A stretch of 64,000 nt of DNA from Methylosinus sp. Sm6 (lineage in GTDB: Bacteria > Pseudomonadota > Alphaproteobacteria > Rhizobiales > Beijerinckiaceae), in assembly GCF_019802345.1 (NCBI RefSeq), contig NZ_JAINDZ010000007.1, positions 98,357-162,356 of the forward strand, given 5' to 3'. This document shows positions 1 to 7,979 of this stretch, in pieces. Position numbers and translations under genes: made by a program. Within the stretch, counting starts at the first letter, position 1, and each line of letters begins with the position of its first letter. Below the pieces are notes generated by a model. It ran no database searches. It saw nothing but the letters and a program-made list of their open reading frames with translations, and had not been told where the DNA came from.

Positions 1-628
1 CGAAGCCGGCGACGCCGATGCGGTTGACCGGCGATTCGGCGCCGCCGGCCACCATGACCTCGGCCTCGCCGAGCGCGATCAGCCGGCCCGCGTCGCCGAT
101 GGCGTGCGCGCCGGTCGAGCAGGCGGTGACCACCGCATGATTGGGCCCCTTGAGCCCGTGCATGATCGACACATAGCCGGAGGCCAGATTGATGATGCGT
201 CCGGAGATGAAGAAGGGCGATACGCGACGCGGCCCCTTCTCCTTCAGCGTGATGGACGTCTCATAGATGCCGCCGAGCCCGCCGATGCCGGAGCCGATCA
301 GCACGCCGGTCGACTCCTGCTTCTCCGGCGTGTCCGCCTTCCAGCCGGCGTCGGCCAGCGCTTGCGTCGCGGCGCTCGCGGCATAGACGATGAAATCGTC
401 GACCTTGCGCTGCTCCTTCGGTTCGAACCAAGCATCCGCGTCGAAAGCGCCATTCGATCCGTCGCCCCGCGGGACGACGCCGGCGATCTGACAGGGAAGG
501 TCGGACGCCTCGAACGTGTCGATGCGGCGAAATCCGTGCTCGCCGGCGATCAGCCGCTTCCAATTGGCCTCGACGCCGCAGCCCAGCGGCGAGACGATGC
601 CGAGCCCAGTAATCACCACCCTTCGCAT
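1..628 (-). CDS. fabF: 3-oxoacyl-[ACP] synthase II, N-terminal half (runs off window)
   Basis: Beta-ketoacyl-ACP synthase II condenses malonyl-ACP with a growing acyl-ACP in cytoplasmic type II fatty-acid synthesis. About 209 codons are visible; the family is about 420 residues, so the C-terminal half with the two catalytic histidines lies outside the window. The start MRRVVITGLG is the classic KAS II N terminus. The active-site cysteine is present in VVTACSTGAH at about residue 170. It is the last gene of the leftward fab series, 112 bp after acpP. The N terminus and Cys motif are diagnostic, so the call is firm; only the KAS I/II distinction rests partly on the acpP-fabF context. Confidence 0.95.
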   Translation of the reverse strand, partial: MRRVVITGLGIVSPLGCGVEANWKRLIAGEHGFRRIDTFEASDLPCQIAGVVPRGDGSNGAFDADAWFEPKEQRKVDDFIVYAASAATQALADAGWKADTPEKQESTGVLIGSGIGGLGGIYETSITLKEKGPRRVSPFFISGRIINLASGYVSIMHGLKGPNHAVVTACSTGAHAIGDAGRLIALGEAEVMVAGGAESPVNRIGVAGF

Positions 629-740
629 GATTGCTCTCGAGCGCTGCTCTCAATCCGCGTCCAACGGACGTCGCATGTCACGGGGAGACGCGACGCCGAT
701 CCGAAACGGACCGATCGCGCCGCGCGGCCAGCGCTCGCTC

Positions 741-980
741 TCAGGCGGCCTTGGCTTTTTCCAGGAAGGCGACGGCGTCGCCGACCGTGAGAATCGTCTC
801 GGCGGCGTCGTCGGGAATTTCGACGCCGAACTCTTCCTCGAAGGCCATGACCAGCTCGACCGTGTCGAGCGAGTCGGCTCCGAGATCATCGATGAAATTC
901 GCCTTGTCGACCACCTTGTCGGGCTCGACGCCGAGATGTTCGACAACGATCTTCTTTACGCGCTCGGCGACATCGCTCAT
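741..980 (-). CDS. acpP: Acyl carrier protein
   Basis: This 79-residue acidic protein carries acyl chains on a 4'-phosphopantetheine arm during fatty-acid synthesis. The attachment serine is Ser37 in the motif GADSLD, and the length is typical of AcpP. The frame is open further upstream, but [10 protein letters not shown] is the conserved ACP start, and an AGGA-type ribosome site lies just before it. It sits between fabG and fabF, as in most proteobacteria, with 269 bp to fabG, long enough for its own promoter. No unusual residue was seen. Confidence 0.97.
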   Translation of the reverse strand: MSDVAERVKKIVVEHLGVEPDKVVDKANFIDDLGADSLDTVELVMAFEEEFGVEIPDDAAETILTVGDAVAFLEKAKAA

Positions 981-1249
981 CTGTTCTGATCCTCGTTCGA
1001 TTGTTCTGCTGATACCGATTTCGCAGCGCCGGAACGGCGTTGTCCCGGCCGCGCTCGATCGTTCAGGGGGCAAACCTCTTCAACCTTCCCGCTGCTCGGC
1101 ACACGCGACGTCGGCGGAATGTCGCCTCTTTGGAAACGAGCCGGAGGCTCGCCCGACTCGACGAACGGAGACTCCCCCGGCCAGCGTCGCGTCTGGTAGC
1201 ATAATTCATTCGCCATGGCGAGGGGGCGCGGCGCCCCTTCGGCGCAGCT

Positions 1250-1987
1250 TCAGATCATCGCCATTCCGCCGTTTACATGCAGCGTCTGGCCCGTGACATA
1301 GGCAGACTCTTCGCTCGCCAGATAGACGACAGCGCCGGCCACGTCCGCGCCGGTCCCGAGACGGCCGGCCGGCACCGCGCGCAGGATCGCCTCCTTCTGC
1401 GGCTCGGTCAGCGCGTCGGTCATCGGCGTGGCGATGAAGCCGGGCGCGACGCAGTTGACGGTGATGCCGCGCGAGGCGACCTCGGCGGCGAGCGACTTGG
1501 TCATGCCGATCATGCCGGCCTTGGAGGCCGCGTAATTTCCCTGCCCCGGATTGCCGGTCACGCCGACGACCGAGGAGATGCCGATGATTCGGCCGAACCG
1601 CTTGCGCATCATGCCGCGCAGCGCCGCACGCGACAGCCTGAAGGCCGAGGTCAGATTGACGTTGAGCACGGCCTCCCAATCCTCGTCCTTCAGCCGCATG
1701 AACAGCATGTCGCGGGTCATGCCGGCGTTGTTGACGAGAATGTCGAGCCCGCCGAGCGCCTTCTCGGCCGCGGGGACCAGCGCCTCCGTCTGCGCCTTGT
1801 CGGCGAGGTCGCAGGGCAGGGCATGGGCCCGCTCGCCCAATTCGGCGACGAGCGCGTCCAGCGCCTCGTGGCGCGTGCCCGAGAGAGCCACTGCCGCTCC
1901 CTGCGCATGCAGCGCACGCGCGATGTCGCTGCCGATGCCGCCGCTCGCGCCAGTCACGAGAGCCGTCTTGCCGGTCAGATCGAACAT
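1250..1987 (-). CDS. fabG: 3-oxoacyl-[ACP] reductase
   Basis: This NADPH-dependent short-chain reductase reduces 3-oxoacyl-ACP to 3-hydroxyacyl-ACP. The 245 residues show the cofactor motif TGASGGIG at 12-19, NNAG at 86-89, and the catalytic set Ser139, Tyr152 and Lys156 with normal spacing. The C terminus HVNGGMAMI is typical of FabG. It lies between fabD (upstream on the same strand) and acpP. The fabD-fabG junction, usually tight, is separated here by about 1.3 kb containing an opposite-strand outer-membrane protein gene. Generic SDR enzymes look similar, but this context makes FabG secure. Confidence 0.95.
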   Translation of the reverse strand: MFDLTGKTALVTGASGGIGSDIARALHAQGAAVALSGTRHEALDALVAELGERAHALPCDLADKAQTEALVPAAEKALGGLDILVNNAGMTRDMLFMRLKDEDWEAVLNVNLTSAFRLSRAALRGMMRKRFGRIIGISSVVGVTGNPGQGNYAASKAGMIGMTKSLAAEVASRGITVNCVAPGFIATPMTDALTEPQKEAILRAVPAGRLGTGADVAGAVVYLASEESAYVTGQTLHVNGGMAMI

Positions 1988-2392
1988 GTCTCCCCCGTCG
2001 TTTGCGCGGCTGTATACGGCGCCGGACGCGCGCCGCGCAATCGCCGCCGCGCCGCCCCTGCGCCGCCCCCTCTGCTCCAGCTTTTTTGATTTGGAGGAAA
2101 TTCTGATCGATCGAACGATCCCGTTCGATCGGAAAACGATCTAGGTAGTTGTGCGGAACCTATGTCAGTATATTACGTATATATCACAAGACAAAATCGC
2201 CATACTTAAGGGTGCTTCTTTGCAACAGTGATGATATAAAACGCGGAAACATGTCGCTTTTGAGAGCCGCGCCGTTTACACGGCTGCCTATTTACGAAAT
2301 CTTTGCTTCGTGGCGGTCCAAATGCTTGTGACGCACGAGCCGAACAGCGATTGGCGTGCGCGCGCCATTTTTTTTAAATGAAGGAGCTACCT
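1988..2392 (+). other. Intergenic region between divergent fabG and OMP genes
   Basis: This 405-bp divergent region has no convincing gene. Its right half, about 2150-2300, is strikingly AT-rich for this genome and should hold the promoter of the outer-membrane protein gene, but no -35/-10 pair could be fixed with confidence. A dispersed palindrome occupies 2101-2143. A 60-codon open frame in the AT-rich part has no recognisable features and was not called. Confidence 0.6.
2101..2143. repeat. Dispersed palindrome, copy 1
   Basis: This is an inverted repeat with 10-bp perfect arms, CGATCGAACG (2108-2117) and CGTTCGATCG (2122-2131), around a 4-base loop. It is flanked by TTCTGAT on the left and GGAAAACGATCTA on the right. 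Nearly the same sequence recurs at 36136-36177 and a relative lies at 4351-4384, so it is a dispersed intergenic element and not a site private to fabG. Confidence 0.75.
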
Positions 2393-3226
2393 ATGAATAT
2401 GAAGTTCTCCGCCCTCGCGGTCGCCGCAGCGCTCGTCGCCGGCCCGGCGGCCGCCGCCGATCTCCCCTCCCGAAAGGAAGCCCCGGTGTTCGTGCCGCCG
2501 CCCGTCTTCTCCTGGACCGGTCCCTATATCGGCCTCAATCTCGGCGGCAGCTGGCTCACCCGCAACAACGACCGGAACAATTGGGGCTGGGGCTGGAACA
2601 ATTGGAACAACAACAACGGCTCGAACGCTGGCGTCTCCGGCGGCCTCCAGATCGGCTATAATTATCAGCTGAGCCCGATGTTCGTGGTCGGCCTCGAAAC
2701 CGATATCCAGGGCACGAGCATCGGCGGCAACAACAATAATAATAATTGGTGGGGCTGGGGCGCCGGCTGGTGGAACAACGGCTTCGATCGCGAGCGCGTG
2801 CCGTGGTTCGGCACGGTTCGCGGCCGCCTCGGCGTCGCCCTGCTCGATTCGCGCCTCCTGATCTACGGCACGGGCGGCTTCGGCTATGGCGAGGTGAATC
2901 GCTCCACCCTGTTGAACTGGTGGGGCAACAACAACAATGGCCAGATCCGCACCGGCTGGACCGCCGGCGGCGGCCTGGAATGGGCCTTCCTGCCGAACTG
3001 GTCCGCGAAGATCGAATACCTCTATACGGAGCTCGAAAATAACAATAACAACAACGACGCGTGGCTGCTGGCGACGCTGCCGGTCACGCCCGGCGTCGTC
3101 GGCGTCGGCGCCTGGGGCGGGAACTGGTGGAACAATCGCCGCCGCACCCAGATCAACACGGTGCGGGCCGGCGTGAACTATCATTTCAACCTGTTCACGC
3201 CCGCTCCGGTCATCGCCAGATACTGA
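2393..3226 (+). CDS. Outer-membrane beta-barrel protein with Asn/Trp-rich loops
   Basis: This is a probable 8-stranded Omp25/Omp31-type outer-membrane protein of 277 residues. It has a signal peptide (MNMKFSALAVAAAL... ending AAAADLP), then WTGPYIGLNLGG, the usual first strand of rhizobial surface proteins. It ends in GVNYHF...RY, close to the aromatic terminus needed for barrel assembly. The start at 2393 is preferred over the in-frame ATG at 2378 because AAGGAG lies 6 bases before it. Four predicted extracellular loops are packed with Asn, Trp and Gly (for example GGNNNNNNWWGWG), encoded by AAC/AAT runs. It is transcribed against the fab genes and ends in a terminator. Function beyond surface structure cannot be read. 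Confidence 0.85.
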   Translation: MNMKFSALAVAAALVAGPAAAADLPSRKEAPVFVPPPVFSWTGPYIGLNLGGSWLTRNNDRNNWGWGWNNWNNNNGSNAGVSGGLQIGYNYQLSPMFVVGLETDIQGTSIGGNNNNNNWWGWGAGWWNNGFDRERVPWFGTVRGRLGVALLDSRLLIYGTGGFGYGEVNRSTLLNWWGNNNNGQIRTGWTAGGGLEWAFLPNWSAKIEYLYTELENNNNNNDAWLLATLPVTPGVVGVGAWGGNWWNNRRRTQINTVRAGVNYHFNLFTPAPVIARY

Positions 3227-3249
3227 GGCCCGCCTTCCGTCCGAATTAG

Positions 3250-3275
3250 AGCCCGGCCCCTACGGCCGGGCTTTT
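3250..3275 (+). terminator. Intrinsic terminator of the OMP gene
   Basis: A 9-bp perfect stem, AGCCCGGCC (3250-3258) with GGCCGGGCT (3264-3272), has a 5-base loop and is followed by TTTTCTC. It begins 23 bases after the OMP stop and ends just before the converging fabD stop, so it may also serve fabD in the other direction, though the opposite tail is less U-rich. Confidence 0.85.
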
Positions 3276-3282
3276 CTCGTGC

Positions 3283-4224
3283 TCAGACGAAGCCGCGATA
3301 GGCGTCGAGATCGGCCGGAGCGCCGACGCTGATCCCCGCCGCCTGCGGCGCGATGCGCTTCAAGAGGCCGGTCAGCACCTTGCCGGCGCCGCATTCCACG
3401 AATTTGTCGACGCCCTCTCCCGCCATGAAATCCACGCATTCGCGCCAGCGCACTGTTCCCGTCACCTGCTCGACGAGCAGGCGGCGAATCTCCTCGGGCT
3501 CTCGCGCCGGCGCCGCCGTGACATTGGCGACGACCGGGACGCGCGGCGCGTCGATCCGCGTCGTCGCCAGCGCCGCGCGCATGGCGTCGGCCGCGGGCTG
3601 CATCAGCATGCAATGGAAGGGCGCGGACACGGGCAGCGGAACGGCGCGCTTCACGCCGCGCCCCTTGGCGATCTCGATCGCGCGCTCCACCGCCGCCTTT
3701 GTCCCGGAGACGACGATCTGGCCGCCGCCATTGTCATTGGCGACCTGGCACACGGCGCCTCGAGCCGCCTCCGCGGCGATCTCGCGCGCCGCCTCGAGCT
3801 CGACGCCCAGCAGCGCGGCCATGGCTCCCTCTCCCACCGGGACCGCGGCCTGCATGGCCTTTCCGCGCAGGCGCAGCAGCCGCGCCGTATCGGCGATCGA
3901 AAGGGCGCCGGCGGCGGCGAGCGCCGAATATTCGCCGAGCGAATGGCCGGCGACGAAAGCCGCGTCGCAAGAAAGATCGAGGCCCGCCTGCGCCTCCAGC
4001 ACGCGGATCGCGGCGAGGGAGACCGCCATCAGCGCCGGCTGAGCATTGGCGGTCAGAGTGAGCTCGGCCTCCGGGCCCTCGAACATCAAGGTCGAGAGCG
4101 GCGCGCCGAGCGCGTCGTCGACCTCGGCGAAGACGGCTCGCGCCTCGGCGAACGCCTCGCCCAGCGCCTTGCCCATGCCGACCGCCTGCGACCCCTGACC
4201 CGGAAAAAGAAAAGCCCTCGCCAT
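3283..4224 (-). CDS. fabD: Malonyl-CoA:ACP transacylase
   Basis: This enzyme transfers malonate from CoA to acyl carrier protein, supplying the extender unit for fatty-acid synthesis. It is 313 residues, a normal length. The N-terminal FPGQGSQ motif and the nucleophile Ser95 in GHSLG are both present, and the later PVSAPFHC segment carries the catalytic histidine. A much longer open frame exists, but translation must begin at MARAFLFPGQG, because the upstream part has no similarity and crosses an intergenic hairpin. It is the first of the leftward fab genes, separated from fabG by the opposite-strand OMP gene. Confidence 0.96.
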   Translation of the reverse strand: MARAFLFPGQGSQAVGMGKALGEAFAEARAVFAEVDDALGAPLSTLMFEGPEAELTLTANAQPALMAVSLAAIRVLEAQAGLDLSCDAAFVAGHSLGEYSALAAAGALSIADTARLLRLRGKAMQAAVPVGEGAMAALLGVELEAAREIAAEAARGAVCQVANDNGGGQIVVSGTKAAVERAIEIAKGRGVKRAVPLPVSAPFHCMLMQPAADAMRAALATTRIDAPRVPVVANVTAAPAREPEEIRRLLVEQVTGTVRWRECVDFMAGEGVDKFVECGAGKVLTGLLKRIAPQAAGISVGAPADLDAYRGFV

Positions 4225-4350
4225 GCGCTGCTCGCCTCGTTTCATTGCCCTCGACAGGCGCGCCGAGTGGCCCATGGGCGGCGAGCTGTCAAGTCGGCGA
4301 GAGCGAGCTCGAGGCGAGCGGGCCGGGGAGCGCGCCTCTAGCGGTTCGAA

Positions 4351-4384
4351 AGCGCCATCCGATCCAATCGGATCGGATGGCGCT
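4351..4384 (-). terminator. Palindromic hairpin abutting the transglutaminase stop codon
   Basis: Perfect 15-bp arms, AGCGCCATCCGATCC (4351-4365) and GGATCGGATGGCGCT (4370-4384), enclose a 4-base loop. Read leftward, the hairpin starts at the base after the TAG stop of the transglutaminase-like gene and is followed by TTTCG, so it probably ends that transcript. Its flank resembles the palindromes at 2101 and 36136. Confidence 0.7.
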
Positions 4385-5206
4385 CTAGGACTGGCTCTGG
4401 AACTGGCTCTGGCCGCGCGCCACGGACACGCGCACCTGCGTCGTCTCCTTGCCGCCGCCGGCGCGCGCGGCGCGGATCGGCGCCGCGCCGAGATGGTCGA
4501 GCGCCACGGCGGCGCGCACATAGCTCTCGTCGGGCGAGGCGCCTTCCGCCGCGTCGAATCCGACCCAGCCGAGCCCTTCCACCAGGCTCTCCGCCCAAGC
4601 GTGCTCGGCGGCGCGCGCGTCGGCGCGCAGCACATAGCCGGAGACGAAGCGCGACGGAATGTCGAGCGCGCGCGAGCAGGCGATGAAGACATGCGTCAGA
4701 TCGGCGGCGCCGCCATTGCGGCGCGCCAGCGCGTCGGCGGCGGCGCCCTTCGGCTCGCACACATGCGGATCGAACAGCAGCGTTTCATGCAGAGCGCCGA
4801 GCAGCGCATGCAGCTTCGACAGATTGTCCGCGGCTCGTTGCGTCGTCTCGCACGCGAAGGCGCGCAGCGCGGCGACGCTTTCGGTCTGCGGGGTCTCACG
4901 CAGATAGAGCTGCGGCGGAAAGCGCTCGACCGCGCCGCGCACCACGCCGGCCGTGTCGAAGGTCTCGACCTCGCCCTCGACGAGAATGGTCAGCGCATCG
5001 AGCGGCCCCTCGACGCCGAGACTATGCGCGATATTGCCGAAAGCGTCCTCGCAGGCGCGCAGGCGGCAATCGTGATCGACGTCGATGCGCCAGCCGAGCA
5101 CGCGCTGCCCGTCATAGTTGCGGGGCGTGAGCGCGAGCTTCTGGATCGCCGTCTTCACGGGCTCGGCATAGCGAAAGATCGTCTCTCGCCTTATTCGGAT
5201 CAGCAT
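4385..5206 (-). CDS. Transglutaminase-like protein lacking the catalytic cysteine
   Basis: A 273-residue protein of the bacterial transglutaminase-like superfamily, with the N-terminal beta region (RIRRETIFRYAEPV) and the papain-like core. In active relatives the core carries Cys in G-V-C-Q-D; here the same place reads GGAADLTH, so Ala167 replaces Cys. The other triad members remain: His202 in EHAWAE and Asp217 in VGFDAAEG. The protein may therefore bind and not cleave or ligate peptides, or use different chemistry. It is the last gene of a leftward operon with alpha-E and circularly permuted ATP-grasp partners, a known conserved trio thought to act in peptide ligation. The substrate is unknown. 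The 3' end runs into a palindromic hairpin that supplies the downstream terminator. Confidence 0.85.
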   Translation of the reverse strand: MLIRIRRETIFRYAEPVKTAIQKLALTPRNYDGQRVLGWRIDVDHDCRLRACEDAFGNIAHSLGVEGPLDALTILVEGEVETFDTAGVVRGAVERFPPQLYLRETPQTESVAALRAFACETTQRAADNLSKLHALLGALHETLLFDPHVCEPKGAAADALARRNGGAADLTHVFIACSRALDIPSRFVSGYVLRADARAAEHAWAESLVEGLGWVGFDAAEGASPDESYVRAAVALDHLGAAPIRAARAGGGKETTQVRVSVARGQSQFQSQS

Positions 5207-5242
5207 GTCTCCGCCGGGTCGATTCTGTTGGAATTCGGCATC

Positions 5243-6187
5243 TTAAAAGAGATATTGCTCCGACACCAGCGCCCCGAGCCGGTGGTTGTCGGCGATGAAG
5301 GTCTGGATGAATTCGTGCAGGCCCTTGTGGAAGACGCTCTCGATCGTGGCGTTCTCGAGCTGCCCCAGCACCGCGCGGCCGTGGCGCTGCGCGGGGCCGT
5401 GGCGGCCGTGCGACTTGCCCAGCCGATCGAGATTTTGCACGACGCTCTCATAGCAGGCGATCAGCGAGCGCGGCATCTCCGGCCGCAGGATCAACAGATC
5501 GGCGACGAGCCAGGGCTTCAAGCTGTCGCGATAGACCCAATGATAGGCCGTATGCGCCGACACCGCGCGCAGAATGGCCGTCCATTGGAAATAATCGAGC
5601 GAGCCGCCGACCGCCTCGGAATCCGGCAGCAGAACGTGATATTTCACGTCGAGCAGGCGCGCGGTGTTGTCGGCGCGCTCGATGTAGAGGCCGACGCGCG
5701 AGAACCAATAGGCGTCGTTGCGCAGCATGGTGCGATGCGCGCCGCCGTCATAGGCGGCCGACACCTGCTTCACCACATCGAGGAAGCGCGTCAGATCCTC
5801 GCTCGAGCGTCCGCCGCGCTGGCCGAAGGCCTTGAGCTCGAGATAAGCGCCGTTGATCGCCTCCCACATTTCGACGGTGAGCGCTGTGCGCACCGCGCGG
5901 GCGTTGGCGCGGGCGAGCTCGATGCAATTGCGGATCGAGCTCGGATTATCGGGCGAGAAGGCCAGGAAGTCGGTGACATTGGCCTCGTCGACCGGAAGGC
6001 CGGCGGCGTGAAAGGCGGGCGCGGCGCCCGAGGAGAGCAGCGCGCTCTCCCATTCCGTCTCCGCGCCGCCATAAGCTTTGGGCAGCGTCGCGAGCCGGCG
6101 CGTCGCCTGCAGAATGCGCGCGAGGAAATCGGCGCGCTCCATGTAACGAGCCAGCCAGTAGAGATTATCGGCGGTGCGTGAGAGCAT
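5243..6187 (-). CDS. Alpha-E domain protein
   Basis: A 314-residue all-helical protein of the alpha-E family, found next to circularly permuted ATP-grasp enzymes and transglutaminase-like proteins. The conserved start MLSRTADNLYWLARYMERAD is present. The frame extends 9 codons further to a TTG, but the ATG at 6187 matches the family start. It is predicted to be cytoplasmic. Biochemical function is not established for the family; comparative genomics places it in a peptide-ligating or peptide-modifying complex. It lies 45 bp downstream of the ATP-grasp gene and 36 bp upstream of the transglutaminase-like gene, so the three are probably one transcript. Confidence 0.9.
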   Translation of the reverse strand: MLSRTADNLYWLARYMERADFLARILQATRRLATLPKAYGGAETEWESALLSSGAAPAFHAAGLPVDEANVTDFLAFSPDNPSSIRNCIELARANARAVRTALTVEMWEAINGAYLELKAFGQRGGRSSEDLTRFLDVVKQVSAAYDGGAHRTMLRNDAYWFSRVGLYIERADNTARLLDVKYHVLLPDSEAVGGSLDYFQWTAILRAVSAHTAYHWVYRDSLKPWLVADLLILRPEMPRSLIACYESVVQNLDRLGKSHGRHGPAQRHGRAVLGQLENATIESVFHKGLHEFIQTFIADNHRLGALVSEQYLF

Positions 6188-6232
6188 GAGGTCCCGTCGT
6201 GTGTCGGCGCGCAAGTCGTCGTCGAAAGATCG

Positions 6233-7675
6233 TCACGCCCGCGCCGGCGCGTCGTCGATGATCCAGGTGTCCTTGGTTCCGCCGCCCTGGCTCGAATTCA
6301 CCACCAGAGAATTCTCCGTCATGGCGACGCGCGTCAAGCCGCCCGGCACCACGCTCGCGCCATTCGGGCCATAGAGCACGAAAGGCCGCAGATCGACATG
6401 GCGGGGCGCGACGCCCCGCTCGACCGACACCGGGCAGGTGGAGAGGGCGAGAGTCGGCTGGGCGATGAAGTTCGTCGGATTGGCGGCGAGCTTGACGGCA
6501 AAATCGGCGATCTGCGCGCGCGTCGCATGCGGGCCGACCAGCATGCCATAGCCGCCCGAGCCATTGACCTCCTTCACCACCAGCTCGTCGAGATGCTCCA
6601 GCACATAGGCGAGGGCCTCCGGCTCGCGGCAGCGCCAGGTCGGCACATTCTTCAAGAGCGGCTCCTCGCCGAGATAGAAGCGGATCACTTCCGGCATGTA
6701 GGTGTAGATCGCCTTGTCGTCGGCGACGCCGGTGCCGACTGCATTGGCGAGCGTCACATTGCCCGCATGATAGGCGCCCATCAGGCCGGCGACGCCCAGG
6801 GCCGAGTCGGGGCGGAAGGCGAGCGGATCGAGAAAATCATCGTCGATGCGGCGATAGATCACGTCGACTCGGCGCGGCCCCTCGGTCGTGCGCATGAAGA
6901 CGACGTCGTCCTTGACGAAGAGATCGCGCCCTTCGACCAGCTCGACGCCGAGCTTGTCGGCGAGGAAGGAGTGCTCGTAGAAAGCTGAATTATATTGGCC
7001 GGGCGTCAGCAGCACGCTGACCGGATCGGCGCCGGCGCTGCGCGGGGCGGCCGAGCGCAATGTCGCGAGCAGCTGATCCGGATAATTCTCGATCGGCGCG
7101 ACGCGATGCAGAGCGAAGAGATCCGGCAGCAGCCGCATCAGCACTTCGCGATTCTCGAGCATATAGGAGACGCCGGAGGGCGTGCGGGCGTTGTCCTCCA
7201 GCACATAGAAGCCGTCGTCGTCGGTGCGGATGATGTCGATGCCGGCGATATGCACGAAAATATCATGCGGAACCCGGCGTCCCGCCATCTCCGGCCGGAA
7301 CGCCGGATTGCGATACACGAGCTCCGACGGGACGACGCCCGCGCGCAGGATTTCGCCCGGCCCATAGAGATCGCCGAGGAAGAGGTTCAGCGCCTTCACC
7401 CGCTGCACCAGCCCCTTTTCCAGCTGCGCCCATTCGGCGCGGGCGATGATGCGCGGCAGAATGTCGAAGGGGATCAGCCGTTCGGTCGCCTCCTGCGAGC
7501 CATAGACGGCGAAGGTGATGCCGATGCGGCGGAACAGAAGCTCGGCCTGCGCGCGCCGCGAGGCGAGAAATTCGGGCTCGACCGATGACAGCCATTTCGA
7601 AAGCTTTTCGTAAGGGAGGCGGGTCACGCCGTCGACTCCGCCCATTTCGTCGAATTGTGCCGCCTTCGAAAGCAC
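6233..7675 (-). CDS. Circularly permuted ATP-grasp protein
   Basis: This is a 480-residue circularly permuted ATP-grasp ligase-like protein (type 2). Characteristic segments include GQYNSAFYEHSFLA, VYRRIDDDFLDPL, the central LVVKEVNGSGGYGMLVGP and the C-terminal GGGTKDTW. ATP-grasp enzymes of this family are predicted to form amide bonds between an amino acid or peptide and an acceptor. A GTG start at 7675 is chosen because GAGGAG lies 8 bases before it; an in-frame ATG 20 codons upstream lacks such a site. It is the first gene of the leftward operon with the alpha-E and transglutaminase-like genes. The natural substrate is unknown. Confidence 0.9.
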   Translation of the reverse strand: MLSKAAQFDEMGGVDGVTRLPYEKLSKWLSSVEPEFLASRRAQAELLFRRIGITFAVYGSQEATERLIPFDILPRIIARAEWAQLEKGLVQRVKALNLFLGDLYGPGEILRAGVVPSELVYRNPAFRPEMAGRRVPHDIFVHIAGIDIIRTDDDGFYVLEDNARTPSGVSYMLENREVLMRLLPDLFALHRVAPIENYPDQLLATLRSAAPRSAGADPVSVLLTPGQYNSAFYEHSFLADKLGVELVEGRDLFVKDDVVFMRTTEGPRRVDVIYRRIDDDFLDPLAFRPDSALGVAGLMGAYHAGNVTLANAVGTGVADDKAIYTYMPEVIRFYLGEEPLLKNVPTWRCREPEALAYVLEHLDELVVKEVNGSGGYGMLVGPHATRAQIADFAVKLAANPTNFIAQPTLALSTCPVSVERGVAPRHVDLRPFVLYGPNGASVVPGGLTRVAMTENSLVVNSSQGGGTKDTWIIDDAPARA

Positions 7676-7979
7676 GTGTCGCTCTCCTCGAGGGGTTTCA
7701 GCACGGGCGGCCGTTCGCGCGCGCGGCGCGCCCATGAGCCCTGCGTGGCAAGAAGCAAGCCAGCCGGCTGACGATGGGAAATGGTCGAGTCCTCGGCTCG
7801 CGCGCCATTCTACTCCGATCGCGCTCGCAGCGCCAATCGGAGGCGTCGCGCGCCAGTGATTCCAAATGGCTGGGCCTGGGTCGCGTTTTTGGGCTTTCGT
7901 GAGCTCGGCTTTTTGATGAGCGTTCGGCGCGAGGGCGATTTAGAATTGCTGATCTTCGTGGGAAACCATCGTCCCCGCC
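7676..7979. other. Intergenic region upstream of the ATP-grasp operon
   Basis: This 304-bp gap lies between pgeF (ending here) and the ATP-grasp gene (starting here), both leftward. It probably carries the pgeF terminator functions only, plus the first bases of the ATP-grasp leader. No gene, strong hairpin or clear promoter box was seen. Confidence 0.5.

Noticed and set aside
2149..2331. 60-codon frame in the AT-rich region before the OMP gene
   Set aside because: No ribosome site, no recognisable sequence, and the region is better explained as a promoter region.
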